A DNA stretch of 64,000 bases from Herminiimonas sp. (GTDB taxonomy: Bacteria; Pseudomonadota; Gammaproteobacteria; Burkholderiales; Burkholderiaceae_D): NCBI GenBank assembly GCA_014377845.1, contig JACMOV010000224.1, forward strand, positions 1-64,000, given 5' to 3'. Positions within the stretch are counted from its first letter, which is position 1. Every line of letters starts with the position of its first letter. The notes under the pieces are model-generated. The model saw only the letters and a program-made list of their open reading frames with translations, made no database searches and was not told where the DNA came from. The translations under genes and the position numbers were made by a program. This document shows, piece after piece, positions 19,160-30,939 of this stretch.

Positions 19160-20326
19160 TCAGCCCGGCATGGCCTGGGTGTTGAGGCGCGCCATTTCCT
19201 TGCGCAGGTGTTTCAGCGCTGGCGTCACGATCGCCACGAAATGGGATTCGCGCACCCGCCGCTGGACCTCCGAGCGCATCAGGTAGCCGCGCGCACCCTG
19301 GTGCAGCAGCGCCGATTGCGCCGCGCGCAACGCCAGCTCGGAGGCGTGGGCGCGGGCATCGAGCACCTGCAGCAGGTAGGCGTCACTGGCATCGAACGGC
19401 GTCTTCGCCAGCAGCATGATGCGCGCCGTCAGGCCGTCGAGTTCGTCCTGCAGCGCATCCGGCCGGTCCTCCAGGAATGCATTGACGCCACCAAGCTGCT
19501 GTTCGACCTTCCAGATCGAATCGATTGCGCCCTGCGTCACGCCCAGACCCATGCCGGTCTGCAGCAGAATGAAGGCGCCCTTGATGCGGCCGATGAATGG
19601 GCGCACCGGGTCGGCGATGATGTCGCCGGCGCCGATGCAGTGATCCTTCAGTGCGACGGCGTAGGTGCCGGTGCCTTCCATCGCGGAAAAAGAAGGACAG
19701 TCGCGCAGGGTCACGCCCGGTGCATTGCAACGGATCATGAACATGACTTCGTGGTTGGGTACATTGACGCCCTTGTCGTCGACCACGGTGCATACCGCGC
19801 CGAAGTAATGGTCGGGTCCGAGATTGCTGACCCACGGCAGGGTGCCGTTGACGACGTAGCCGGCGGCCGTCTGGCGCGCCTTGAGCAGCATGGTCTCGAT
19901 GCCGGCAAAGGTTTTCATGGGGTTGGACATGCCGGTGGCGCCGAGCGTGCTGCCGCTGGCGTGACGGGCGAGCGCGACGCCATCGAGCGCCGGATTGCCG
20001 GAGGCCTGCATGTAGAGGCCGCAGACATCGTGGCACCACATCATGAAGGCGGTGGCGCCGCACACCCGTCCGGCTTCGCTCATGGCGGCGATCGCGACGC
20101 CATAGTCGGCGGCGTGACCGGGCAGGTCCAGGTGCGCCGACAGGGCGCCGGCGCGGCCGAACTGCTGCAACACCTCGCGCGGATAAAAGCCGTCCCGATC
20201 GCAGGCTTCGACCACGGCCGCCAGGGGGCCGCGTGCAATCTCGCGGCAGGCACTGACGACATCGGCCGCCGCCGGCAGAACCGCCGTAGGCGGCAGGGCG
20301 ATATCGATCACGGGATCATCGAACAT
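19160..20326 (-). CDS. Acyl-CoA dehydrogenase-like flavoprotein
   Basis: 388 residues with ACAD-family architecture: helical N-terminus (PREVLQQFGRAGALSAHLDL), FAD-binding middle (LGATGMSNPMKTFAGIE; NGTLPWVSNLGPDH) and helical C-terminus. It differs from fatty-acid ACADs enough that the substrate is unclear; relatives of this type include flavin monooxygenases such as DszC and SfnB/SfnC as well as true dehydrogenases. The neighbours (sulfurtransferase and OsmC upstream, rubredoxin reductase immediately downstream) suggest sulfur-linked chemistry. I could not verify a catalytic glutamate by eye. Confidence 0.85.
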   Translation of the reverse strand: MFDDPVIDIALPPTAVLPAAADVVSACREIARGPLAAVVEACDRDGFYPREVLQQFGRAGALSAHLDLPGHAADYGVAIAAMSEAGRVCGATAFMMWCHDVCGLYMQASGNPALDGVALARHASGSTLGATGMSNPMKTFAGIETMLLKARQTAAGYVVNGTLPWVSNLGPDHYFGAVCTVVDDKGVNVPNHEVMFMIRCNAPGVTLRDCPSFSAMEGTGTYAVALKDHCIGAGDIIADPVRPFIGRIKGAFILLQTGMGLGVTQGAIDSIWKVEQQLGGVNAFLEDRPDALQDELDGLTARIMLLAKTPFDASDAYLLQVLDARAHASELALRAAQSALLHQGARGYLMRSEVQRRVRESHFVAIVTPALKHLRKEMARLNTQAMPG

Positions 20327-20376
20327 GGGTTACTCCATCGGTCCTGCTGGTTTATGACGGGTCGATCCGGGTAGCG

Positions 20377-20943
20377 TTATTCAGCCAGTCCGATATCGAA
20401 TGGAATCGGATTGCGCATCGTGTTGGCGACCGGCGAGTAGGTGTTGGCGTGGCGGACGATGTCGTCGAGTTCGGCGCGGGTGGCGTCGCCTTCGATGGCG
20501 ACCTTCACGCGGATCGCCTGGAAGCCCATCTGCGGTGGCAGCATTTCTGCGCCGCCAGCGCCCCATGCGGCCGGGTTGCCGATATCGCCTTCGAGGAACA
20601 GCTCCAGCCTGGTCAGCTTCACCTGGCGCAGCGTCGCCACGGCGGTGATGCCGACGCCGAGACAGCCGCCGAGCGCCGACAGCGCCACTTCACCCGGCGC
20701 CGGCGCGGTGTTCTCGCCGAACAGATGTAGTGGCTCGTCGACCACGACCGGGTTGTGGATGCCGACGAAGCTCCACGAACGGAACTGGCCCTGCATCACC
20801 GTCCTGACCTTGTTGGTGCCGCGACGGCTCGGATCGGCCTTGCCGGCAGCGGCGAATTGCAGCAGGCCGTCGCGGTCGATCGGGCGCAGGTAGGTCTTGA
20901 CGGTTTGCAGCGAGTCGACCTTGAGGTCGGCGAGATTGGACAT
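20377..20943 (-). CDS. OsmC-family protein
   Basis: 188 residues. Matches the OsmC/Ohr fold: SALGGCLGVGITAVATLRQVKLTRLELFLEGDI holds the helix with the expected conserved cysteine. Classical OsmC and Ohr use two cysteines to reduce organic hydroperoxides with lipoyl thiols; here the second, N-terminal cysteine is not evident, so peroxidase activity is uncertain and a thiol/persulfide-related role is possible. Second gene of a four-gene unit, 61 bp after the sulfurtransferase. Confidence 0.85.
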   Translation of the reverse strand: MSNLADLKVDSLQTVKTYLRPIDRDGLLQFAAAGKADPSRRGTNKVRTVMQGQFRSWSFVGIHNPVVVDEPLHLFGENTAPAPGEVALSALGGCLGVGITAVATLRQVKLTRLELFLEGDIGNPAAWGAGGAEMLPPQMGFQAIRVKVAIEGDATRAELDDIVRHANTYSPVANTMRNPIPFDIGLAE

Positions 20944-21004
20944 GGGGGTCTCCGGAGTGGGCAGGCACTGTCGGCTCGACAGCGCCGGGTGGGTGGAACC
21001 TGGC

Positions 21005-21892
21005 TCAGGCGGCCAGGTTCATTCTTGGGGCGGATTCTGCTCGGGTCGCAAAAGGCAGGCCGGTCTCGATCGGCAACGCATCGTCGCGCGACCATTCGTT
21101 CCAGGAGCCGAAGTACATGCGGACATCGGAGAAACCGGCCTGTTTCAGCGCCAGGAAGGTATTCGAGGCCCGCGCGCCCTTGAAGCAGTAGAGGTAGACC
21201 GTGTCGTCGGCACTGATGCCGGCGGTGGCGCACTCGGCCTTGACTTCATCCGGCGACTTGAAGACCGGGCCGTTGGCCGACGGCTTCATGAAGCGGTACC
21301 ACTCGATCCATTTCGCGCCGGGCAGGCGACCCTTGCGCGGTGCGAAGTCCTTGCCGTAAGGGGAAGAACTTTCGGCGATCCATTCGTCGATGTCGCGCAC
21401 GTCGAGCAGCACGGTGTCGGTGCCGAGCGCGGCGATCATGTCTTCCTTGGTCAGCATCACGTCAGCGCCGGCAAGATCGGTCGGGAAGGTGGCTGCTACC
21501 GGCGTCGCCGGGGTGCTCGAGAGCGGCAGGCCCTGTGCCTTCCAGCCCGACAGACCACCGTTGAGCACCTTGACCTTCGGATAGCCCAGCCACGTCAGCA
21601 GGTAATAGCCTCGGCAGGACTGGCCGTAGCCGCTGTTCATCGCATCTTCGTAGAAGATGGCGGTTTCTTCGCCCGACAGGCCGGCCTCGCCGAGCGCCTT
21701 GGCAAAGGTGGCCTTCAGGTCATGCAGCCCCTCGACCGTGGACGTCGCCAGGAACGTGAAGATCTCGCGCAGGTTGACCGCGCCCGGGATGTGGCCCTGC
21801 GCATACGCTTCGGGGTCGCGCGTGTCGATGACGACGGCACGATCATTGGACATCAGCAGGTCAAGCGCTTCGGGAGAAATCAGCGTGGTCAT
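21005..21892 (-). CDS. Two-domain sulfurtransferase (thiosulfate/3-mercaptopyruvate type)
   Basis: 295 residues with two rhodanese domains. The N-terminal, non-catalytic copy has VIDTRDPEAYAQGHIPGAVN. The C-terminal copy has VLLDVRDIDEWIAE and the active loop CFKGAR, which carries the persulfide-forming cysteine. Such enzymes move sulfane sulfur from thiosulfate or 3-mercaptopyruvate to cyanide or thiols. It is first in the operon sulfurtransferase, OsmC-like, ACAD-like, rubredoxin-reductase; the promoter must lie in 21893-22203. Confidence 0.92.
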   Translation of the reverse strand: MTTLISPEALDLLMSNDRAVVIDTRDPEAYAQGHIPGAVNLREIFTFLATSTVEGLHDLKATFAKALGEAGLSGEETAIFYEDAMNSGYGQSCRGYYLLTWLGYPKVKVLNGGLSGWKAQGLPLSSTPATPVAATFPTDLAGADVMLTKEDMIAALGTDTVLLDVRDIDEWIAESSSPYGKDFAPRKGRLPGAKWIEWYRFMKPSANGPVFKSPDEVKAECATAGISADDTVYLYCFKGARASNTFLALKQAGFSDVRMYFGSWNEWSRDDALPIETGLPFATRAESAPRMNLAA

Positions 21893-22203
21893 GGTCGGTC
21901 CTTGAAGTGGGTGAACGGGAAGGGTTCACGGGACATATCGCAAGGTGTGTGCCATGACGGCGGTGGCGGGGGGAACAGGGTGCGGGTTTGGGGCTGGCGC
22001 CCCGGGTCGAGCGTTGATTCTCGTGTGCTGAATGGCGTTGTACGGATGTTGACAAACGTGCTCGCGGAATGGTCTTGCGGACAAATTGTTTACAGTTGGC
22101 GCGACAGGTTTTTGGGTTTGCTGCGGCATGTGCTTCGTGGGACGCTGACACGGACCACCCTGCCACTGATCGGGCTGTCGTCCGCTTTTGCGGCGGTCCG
22201 GCG
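21893..22203. other. Intergenic stretch, no gene seen
   Basis: 311 bases between the sulfurtransferase start and the DUF6139 stop. No plausible coding frame, RNA gene or clear hairpin terminator was found. It should contain the promoter of the leftward sulfurtransferase operon; I see no strong consensus boxes. Confidence 0.5.
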
Positions 22204-22446
22204 TCAGCTGTTTTTGTCGATATCGTTCACGCTGGTGATCGCATAGCCTTTTGCCGTGATCTGCTCGACCGGTTGGGCGATCGCATACTCTGGCATCACA
22301 TCGGCGTTGTCGTCGAGTTCGATTCCGCGTTCGGCGTTTTCCCAATCAATATTGGTGACCTCTTCCGGCAGCGCACCACCTGCGGGTACGGCGAGATAGG
22401 AAAAGTGGCCGCCGGGTTCCGCGCGTCTGTAGATATCGAGTTTCAT
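22204..22446 (-). CDS. DUF6139-family small protein
   Basis: 80 residues from ATG 22446 (MKLDIYRRAEPGGHFSYLAV). It matches the small betaproteobacterial family DUF6139: an N-terminal beta strand pair, then an acidic segment (PEEVTNIDWENAERGIEL) and an alternating C-terminus. No signal peptide or membrane segment. Function unknown; these genes often stand alone, as here. Confidence 0.75.
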   Translation of the reverse strand: MKLDIYRRAEPGGHFSYLAVPAGGALPEEVTNIDWENAERGIELDDNADVMPEYAIAQPVEQITAKGYAITSVNDIDKNS

Positions 22447-22630
22447 TCGCAATCCTGTTCTTTTGGAGTAACACAATTCGACTGTGCGGAATCGGAAAAG
22501 TTGCATTTCTGTTCAGGACCGAGTTCGCTAGCCTCGGCAATCATGGTTCAAATGGATTCCGCGATGCGTTTCAACGTGGCGTGAACCTTTACGCCGAACC
22601 TGTCAATGTATCGGCCCGCCTGGGTGCGAT

Positions 22631-23422
22631 TTACATGCGGCTGGCGGATCCGCGTCGCGGGAGACGTCCTGCGCCGACGCGCGCGCTTTCGTCTGAAAGC
22701 ACCGCATCGGCCACTTGGTGCCGCAGCCGCAGGTTCAGCAACTCGACCGCCAGCGCAAATCCCATGGCGGTGTAGATATAGCCTTTCGGGATGGTATAGC
22801 CGACGCCTTCTGCCATCAGGGCCGTGCCGACCAGCACCAGGAAGGCGAGCGCCAGCATCTTGATGGTCGGGTAGGCGGCCACGAAGCGGCCGATGCCGCC
22901 GGCGAACGCCATCATCAGGCCGACCGAAACAACCACTGCCGCGACCATGACCGGGACTTCATCGACCATGCCGACCGCCGTGATGATCGAGTCGAGCGAG
23001 AACACGATATCGATTACCGTGATCTGCAGGATCGCAGCCGCAAGGCCAAGCCTGGCCTTGCCAGCGGCATTTGGCTGGTGGTCGTCGCCGGCAAACAGGC
23101 CGCGAATCTCGCCGCCGCTTTTCCAGACCAGGAACGCGCCGCCGCTGGCCAGGATCAGCATGCGTCCCGTGAAGTCGATGCCGGCCGCCGAGAACAGCGG
23201 CGCCGTCAGTCCGACGATCCAAGACAGTCCCATCAGCAGGCCGACCCGCATGAACAGCGCCAGGAACAGCCCGAGCCGGCGCGCCTTCTCGCGCTGCTGC
23301 GGCGGCAGCTTGTCCACCAGGATCGAGATGAAGATGATGTTGTCGATACCGAGCACGAGTTCCAGCGCGGTCAGCGTGACGAAGGCGAGCCAGATGTGCG
23401 GGTCGAGCAGGAATGCAAGCAT
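22631..23422 (-). CDS. TerC-family integral membrane protein
   Basis: 263 residues with seven to eight membrane segments and the TerC family signatures TALELVLGIDNIIFISIL and IDIVFSLDSIITAVG, whose acidic residues lie in the membrane. TerC/Alx-type proteins are linked to manganese export, metal insertion into exported enzymes and tellurite resistance. The start ATG at 23422 lies only 12 bases after the T-run of a strong hairpin (23434-23470), so expression may be controlled by readthrough. Confidence 0.9.
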   Translation of the reverse strand: MLAFLLDPHIWLAFVTLTALELVLGIDNIIFISILVDKLPPQQREKARRLGLFLALFMRVGLLMGLSWIVGLTAPLFSAAGIDFTGRMLILASGGAFLVWKSGGEIRGLFAGDDHQPNAAGKARLGLAAAILQITVIDIVFSLDSIITAVGMVDEVPVMVAAVVVSVGLMMAFAGGIGRFVAAYPTIKMLALAFLVLVGTALMAEGVGYTIPKGYIYTAMGFALAVELLNLRLRHQVADAVLSDESARVGAGRLPRRGSASRM

Positions 23423-23433
23423 GATGCGCTCTC

Positions 23434-23470
23434 AAAAAAAACCGGCACGCCGAACTGGCCGTGCCGGAAA
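23434..23470 (-). terminator. Strong intrinsic terminator or attenuator ahead of the TerC gene
   Basis: On the minus strand an 8-bp perfect GC-rich stem (CCGGCACG/CGTGCCGG, 23460-23467 with 23442-23449) is followed by eight T residues. It lies about 95 bases after the Bax inhibitor-1 gene and 12 bases before the TerC start codon. It either ends the upstream transcript, with a TerC promoter squeezed into the same spacer, or acts as an attenuator in a TerC leader. Confidence 0.88.
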
Positions 23471-23562
23471 CACTGCTGGAGTGAGCATTGCAGGCGGCAG
23501 CAAAGCCTGGCGAGCACGCTGCGTTCTGGCGGAGGAGCGCAATCGTTCCTCCACGGCCGGGT

Positions 23563-24243
23563 TCAGTCCCTGCTGGCGAAGCCGAGCAGTTGCAGCAGAC
23601 TGGTGAAGAGATTGAAGATCGACACGAACAGCGACAGTGTCGCCATCACGTAGTTGGTCTCGCCGCCGCGAATGATGTTGCTGGTCTCGAAAAGGATCAT
23701 GCCGGACATCAGCAGCACCACGACGGCCGAGACCGCCAGCGACAAGGCCGGGATCTGCAGGAATAGTCCCGCCAGGCCGGCCAGGATCGCCACGATCATG
23801 CCGACCATCAGGAAGCCGCCCATGAAACTCATGTCGCGCTTGCTGATCAGCGCGTACGCCGACAGCGCCGTGAAGGTGGCGGCTGTACCGCCCAGCGCCA
23901 GCATGATGGTCTGCGCGCCGTGCGCCATGTGCAGCGTGTGCGTCAGGATCGGCCCGAGCGTATAGCCCATGAAACCGGTCATGGCGAACAGCAGGAGCAC
24001 GCCGGTGCCGCTGTCGCGATTGCGGTTGATCAGCCAGAGCATGCCGTAGAAGCCGACCAGCGTGATGATGATGCCGGGATTGGGCAGCCCGAAGGCGACC
24101 GACGCCGCCGCGACCGTTGCGCTGAATCCCAGGCACAACGATAGCAGCATGTAAGTGTTGCGCAGGACGCGATGCGCTGCGCCGTCGATCACGGTGGTGG
24201 CGGACTGCGCGTGACTGCGCAGCTGTTGGGTACGCTCGTTCAT
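23563..24243 (-). CDS. Bax inhibitor-1/YccA-family membrane protein
   Basis: 226 residues with seven hydrophobic helices and a soluble N-terminus of about 25 residues (MNERTQQLRSHAQSATTVID). The helix YSLCLGF-like start (LRNTYMLLSLCLGFSATVA) and FETSNIIRGGETNYVMATLSLFVSIFNLF match the YccA/YbhL branch of the BI-1 (TMBIM) family. In E. coli YccA modulates FtsH proteolysis; BI-1 relatives are pH-sensitive calcium leak channels. RBS-like AGGAGC precedes the ATG. Confidence 0.9.
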   Translation of the reverse strand: MNERTQQLRSHAQSATTVIDGAAHRVLRNTYMLLSLCLGFSATVAAASVAFGLPNPGIIITLVGFYGMLWLINRNRDSGTGVLLLFAMTGFMGYTLGPILTHTLHMAHGAQTIMLALGGTAATFTALSAYALISKRDMSFMGGFLMVGMIVAILAGLAGLFLQIPALSLAVSAVVVLLMSGMILFETSNIIRGGETNYVMATLSLFVSIFNLFTSLLQLLGFASRD

Positions 24244-24420
24244 CTTAGCTCCTGAAAAGACCGATGCCGGTGGGCGCCGGATCGGGACCGGCGCGCACGC
24301 CGGCCGACCACAGCAGAACGCATCCTAGCGTCTTTCAAATTATTTAAAAAGCGAAGATAATGTGACGGTAGTTTCGTAAAAACAGAAGTATTAGAACGCT
24401 CCCACTGATCCTCTTTTGGA

Positions 24421-25380
24421 ATGCATGTGAAATCAACCGGTCTGAACCTGCGTCACCTGTACTACTTCTGGGTCGTGGCCAAGGAAGGCAGCGTCACCCG
24501 CGCGGCCGAGCGTCAGGGCGTGGCCGTGCAGACCATCAGCGCGCAACTGACGCTGCTGGACCAATCAGTCGGACGCGCGCTGCTGGCGCCGCAGGGCCGG
24601 CGGCTGGTGCTGACCGATGCGGGGCGCATTGCGCTCGGCTACGCGGAACAGATCTTCGCGTTGGCCGAGCAGATGCAGGATGCGCTGGCCTCCACCGATA
24701 CGGTGCCGACCATGCGGCTGACAGTCGGCATTTCGGATTCGCTGCCGAAACTGATCGCCTCGCGCCTGCTGGATGCCGCGCTGCAACTGCCGCAACCGGT
24801 CAAGCTGGTCTGCTACGAAGACCGCTTCGAGTCGCTGCTGGGCGCGCTGTCGGTTCACAAGCTCGATGTGGTGCTGACCGACCGCCCGGTCCCGCCGGGC
24901 ACCAACCTGAAGGTCTTCAGCCACCTGCTGGGCGAGAGCGAGCTGACGCTGTTCGGCGTGCCGGCGCTGGCGAAGAAATACCGCGCAAAATTTCCGGACA
25001 GCCTGCGCGACGCGCCGATGCTGCTGCCGACCCGGAACAACGCCATCCGCGGCCGCATCGATCAGTGGTTCGAGATGCTCGACGTGCGGCCGGACGTGGT
25101 CGGCGAGTTCGACGACAATGCATTGCTTAATACCTTCGGCGGCAATGGCCTGGGGCTGTTTCCCGCGCCGTCGGTGCTGGCCGACGATGTGCGCGAGCAG
25201 TTCGGCGCCGAGCCGGTAGGACCGATCGCGCAGGTGCGAGAACAATTCTATGCAATCTCCAATGAACGCAAGATCAAGCATCCGGCAATCGACGCGATAC
25301 TGTCAGCAATCCATGGCAAGGTCTTTTCGCCGGTCAAGCCGGAGCGCGCAGCGACCTCGAGGGCACGCAAGCCGCGCTGA
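24421..25380 (+). CDS. nhaR: LysR-type regulator NhaR
   Basis: 319 residues. N-terminal winged helix-turn-helix with the NhaR-type start (LNLRHLYYFWVVAKEGSVTRAAERQGV), which differs from generic LysR proteins, then a substrate-binding domain. NhaR activates the Na+/H+ antiporter gene nhaA in E. coli and responds to sodium and alkaline pH. No antiporter gene is adjacent here, so the regulon is elsewhere or different. The start ATG follows CTTTTGG, a weak ribosome site. Confidence 0.88.
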   Translation: MHVKSTGLNLRHLYYFWVVAKEGSVTRAAERQGVAVQTISAQLTLLDQSVGRALLAPQGRRLVLTDAGRIALGYAEQIFALAEQMQDALASTDTVPTMRLTVGISDSLPKLIASRLLDAALQLPQPVKLVCYEDRFESLLGALSVHKLDVVLTDRPVPPGTNLKVFSHLLGESELTLFGVPALAKKYRAKFPDSLRDAPMLLPTRNNAIRGRIDQWFEMLDVRPDVVGEFDDNALLNTFGGNGLGLFPAPSVLADDVREQFGAEPVGPIAQVREQFYAISNERKIKHPAIDAILSAIHGKVFSPVKPERAATSRARKPR

Positions 25381-25479
25381 CGCAGGCAGGTCCGTAACCG
25401 ATCCTGAATCAGCAGTCACCACGCAGCAGTCACCACGCAGCAGGTACTTTTCACCAATCGCATCCGAAGGAGCCCCATC

Positions 25480-25962
25480 TTGAACCGATTCATTCTGTCC
25501 ACCCTCGCCGGTCTGGCGCTGGCCAGCACGGCGTTGCCGGCCGCCGCGCAGCAGATCGGTGAAGTCAGTACCGTCTTCCGCTTCCTCGGCAAGAACGATC
25601 GCATCGTGGTCGAAGCCTATGACGATCCCAAGGTCAAGGGTGTGACCTGCTACGTCTCGCGCGCCCGCACCGGCGGCATCAAGGGTTCGGTCGGCCTGGC
25701 CGAAGACAAGAGCGAAGCATCGATCGCCTGCCGCCAGGTCGCCGATACCATCACGTTCACGGACAAACTGCCGGCGCAGGAAGATGTCTTCACCGAGCGC
25801 CTGTCGCTCGTGTTCAAGCGGTTGCATGTGGTGCGGGTGATCGATCCGGTAAGGAATACGCTGGTCTACATGACCTATTCGGATCGCCTGATCGAAGGCA
25901 GTCCGCAGAACAGCGTGACGGCAGTGCCCGTCCAGCGCGGCAATCCGATTCCGCTGAAGTAA
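25480..25962 (+). CDS. creA: CreA-family periplasmic protein
   Basis: 160 residues. A Sec signal peptide (about 1-23, ending at PAAAQ) is followed by a CreA domain ([37 protein letters not shown]). It starts with TTG at 25480, chosen because GAAGGAG lies eight bases upstream and the signal peptide begins there ([16 protein letters not shown]). CreA is an exported protein of unknown biochemistry. It follows nhaR by 99 bp. Confidence 0.9.
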   Translation: MNRFILSTLAGLALASTALPAAAQQIGEVSTVFRFLGKNDRIVVEAYDDPKVKGVTCYVSRARTGGIKGSVGLAEDKSEASIACRQVADTITFTDKLPAQEDVFTERLSLVFKRLHVVRVIDPVRNTLVYMTYSDRLIEGSPQNSVTAVPVQRGNPIPLK

Positions 25963-25980
25963 ACCGGGCCGGCGGCGCGC

Positions 25981-26679
25981 TCAGCGCCAGCGGGTCTTCC
26001 GCTTGAGCGCGGCACTTGCCGGTACTGCGAACACCCGGTCATCGGCCGCCACGAACAGTCGTTCGCCGATTTCGGCCGTGATTGCATGGCCGCCGGTGAA
26101 GGCACCGAACGACGGCAGAATCGACCGGCGTTCACCGATCACGAAACACGGTAGCCGCGCGGCATCCGCGACCGTGGCGAGCCGGTGCACCGGGTGCACG
26201 TGTCCGGCAATCACATGGCCCTGTGTGCTTTCCTGCGGATGATGGCAAAACGCGAACGGACCGATCACGTGCGGCTCATCCACCACGGCGATGCGCAGAT
26301 CGGCCGGCGGATCGCCAGCGCGGTCATCGTGGTTGCCACGCACCAGCGTCAGCCGCAGCGCCGCATGCCGGTCACGCCACTGCCGGATCGCGCCCAGCGT
26401 GGCACTCGCGTGCGCCGCCTTCGCATGCAGGAAATCACCCAGGAACAGGATGTGTTCGACCGGATGCAGGTCCAGAAGCGCATCGACCGCATCGAGATTC
26501 TGCGTGGTGGTCCCGGCCGGCACCGGCACACCGAGCGCCCGGAACGACGCCGCCTTCCCGAAATGGATATCGGCGATCGCGAGCAGCCGCTGCGCGGGCC
26601 AGTACAGGGCGCGCTGCGGCAGCAGGATCAGGACTTCGTCGGCGAGGGTGATGTGCATCGGGGGTGTAAGGGCAATCAT
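25981..26679 (-). CDS. pdeM: PdeM, ligase-associated metallophosphoesterase
   Basis: 232 residues. The calcineurin-type metal sites are clear: ADIHFGK, LGDFLHAK, VRGNHDD, CHHP, AGHVHP. In the ligase-associated DNA damage response cassette this enzyme is called PdeM (phosphodiesterase/endonuclease). It is the last gene of the four-gene unit, 19 bases after the helicase stop. An alternative start is ATG 26658 (MHITLADE), which may be the true one since homologues often begin there. Confidence 0.92.
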   Translation of the reverse strand: MIALTPPMHITLADEVLILLPQRALYWPAQRLLAIADIHFGKAASFRALGVPVPAGTTTQNLDAVDALLDLHPVEHILFLGDFLHAKAAHASATLGAIRQWRDRHAALRLTLVRGNHDDRAGDPPADLRIAVVDEPHVIGPFAFCHHPQESTQGHVIAGHVHPVHRLATVADAARLPCFVIGERRSILPSFGAFTGGHAITAEIGERLFVAADDRVFAVPASAALKRKTRWR

Positions 26680-26698
26680 GACCGGGATGGGATGAATT

Positions 26699-29319
<2,621 letters not shown>

Positions 29320-29323
<4 letters not shown>

Positions 29324-30939
29324 GCCAGCAGGCCCTTGAGCGTGTCGAGCGTGTCAGCTTCCTCGACCGGCTTGTCATCGCGGATGCGCAGCATGCGGGG
29401 AAAGCGCACTGCCACGCCTGCCTTGTGACGGCTCGACAGGGCGATGGCTTCGAAGCCGATTTCGAACACCATGCTCGGCTTGACGCTGCGCACCGGACCG
29501 AATTTCTCGATGGTCGTCTTGCGGATCCTGGCGTCCACCTGGCCGATCTCGACATCGGTCAGGCCGGAGTACGCCTTGGTGAAAGGCACCAGGCGACGCT
29601 CGCCGGCGGCGTCCGTATCCCATACTGCGAAGGTGTAGTCGGTGTAGAGCGACGCCCTGCGGCCATGCCCGGCCTGGGCATAGATCAGCACCGCATCCAC
29701 CGTGTAGGGATCGATTTTCCACTTCCACCAGGTACCGACATCCTTGGTGCGGCCGACGCCGTACTGCGCCGTCACGGCCTTGAGCATCATGCCTTCGACG
29801 CCGCGCTGGCGCGCGCTTTCGCGGATCGTCGCCAGCGCGCTCCAGTCGTCGGCCACGATCACCGGCGACAGGATCAGGCGATGCGAACCGACCGCGGCCA
29901 CCACTTGTTCCAGCAGCAACCGGCGCGCGCGCTGCGGCAGGGCGCGCAGGTCGGCGCCGTCGTGTTCGAGCAGATCGTAGGCGATCAGCACGGCGGGTAA
30001 TTCAGCCTGCAGCCTGGCCGATACGGTCTTGCGTCCGATGCGTTTCTGCAGATCTGCGAAGGAGGCCGGGGCGTCGTTTTTCCAGATCAGGATTTCGCCG
30101 TCGATCACGCAACCCTCCGGCAGTGCGATCGTGCTCAGGTCGGGAAAGCGGTCGGTGATCAGGTCCTCGCCGCGCGACCAGAGCCAGCTGCCGTGATCGC
30201 GCCGCACCAGCTGCGCGCGGATGCCGTCGTATTTCCATTCCGCCTGCCACTGGCCGATGTCGCCCAGGCTCGCCGGTTCGGCCTGCAGCGGATGCGCCAG
30301 GAAGAACGGATACGGCTGGCCACCGCGCTGCGCATGTTCGTCTGCCGATTGCGCGCTGATGAGCTGCGCGAAATGCGTGGCGGTCGGGCGCACGCCGCCG
30401 TCTGTCCATCCCATCAGGCGCTGCGCGATCAGCTTGCTGTCGACGCCGGCGACCACGCCCAGCGCACGCGTGACCAGCAGCCGCGAGACGCCGACCCGAA
30501 AGCCGCCGCCGATCAGCTTGACCAGCAGGAAGCGCTCGCGGCTGTCCAGCGCGTTCCAGAAGCCCGACAGCGCGGCGTGCACCACCTCGGGATCGGCGCC
30601 GCGCAGGGGTGCGATGCGCTCGGTCATCCAGGTCGCCAGTCCGATGTCGCTCACGTGTTGCGGCGGCGGCAGGATCAGCGCGATGGTTTCGGCGAGGTCG
30701 CCGACCGCCTGATAACACTCTTCAAACAGCCAGTCGTCGATGGCGGCGAAGGCGATCGCATTTTCCCGCAGCAGCTTGGTCGGCACCGCCTGGCGCGGTT
30801 TGCCGCCTGCCAGAAAATACAGCGCCCATGCAGCATCGGTCGGCGGCGCATTGCGAAAGTAATTCTGCAGCGCGTCGAGCTTGCGGTTGGTTGACGTGGT
30901 GCCGTCAAGTTCGGCATACAGGCGCGCGAACTCACGCAT
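29320..30939 (-). CDS. ATP-dependent DNA ligase of the LhrC-associated cassette
   Basis: 539 residues from ATG 30939. N-terminal DNA-binding domain ([24 protein letters not shown]), adenylation domain with the AMP-accepting lysine in [11 protein letters not shown], motif [10 protein letters not shown], motif IV in YDLLEHDG and motif V MLKA...WWKWKID, then an OB-fold end. This is the ligase-associated damage-response type, separate from the NAD-dependent replicative LigA. Its start overlaps the end of the exonuclease gene by 8 bases and its stop overlaps the helicase start. Confidence 0.93.

Noticed and set aside
23423..23562. yybP-ykoY manganese riboswitch before the TerC gene
   Set aside because: The conserved loops of that family are not present in the leader.
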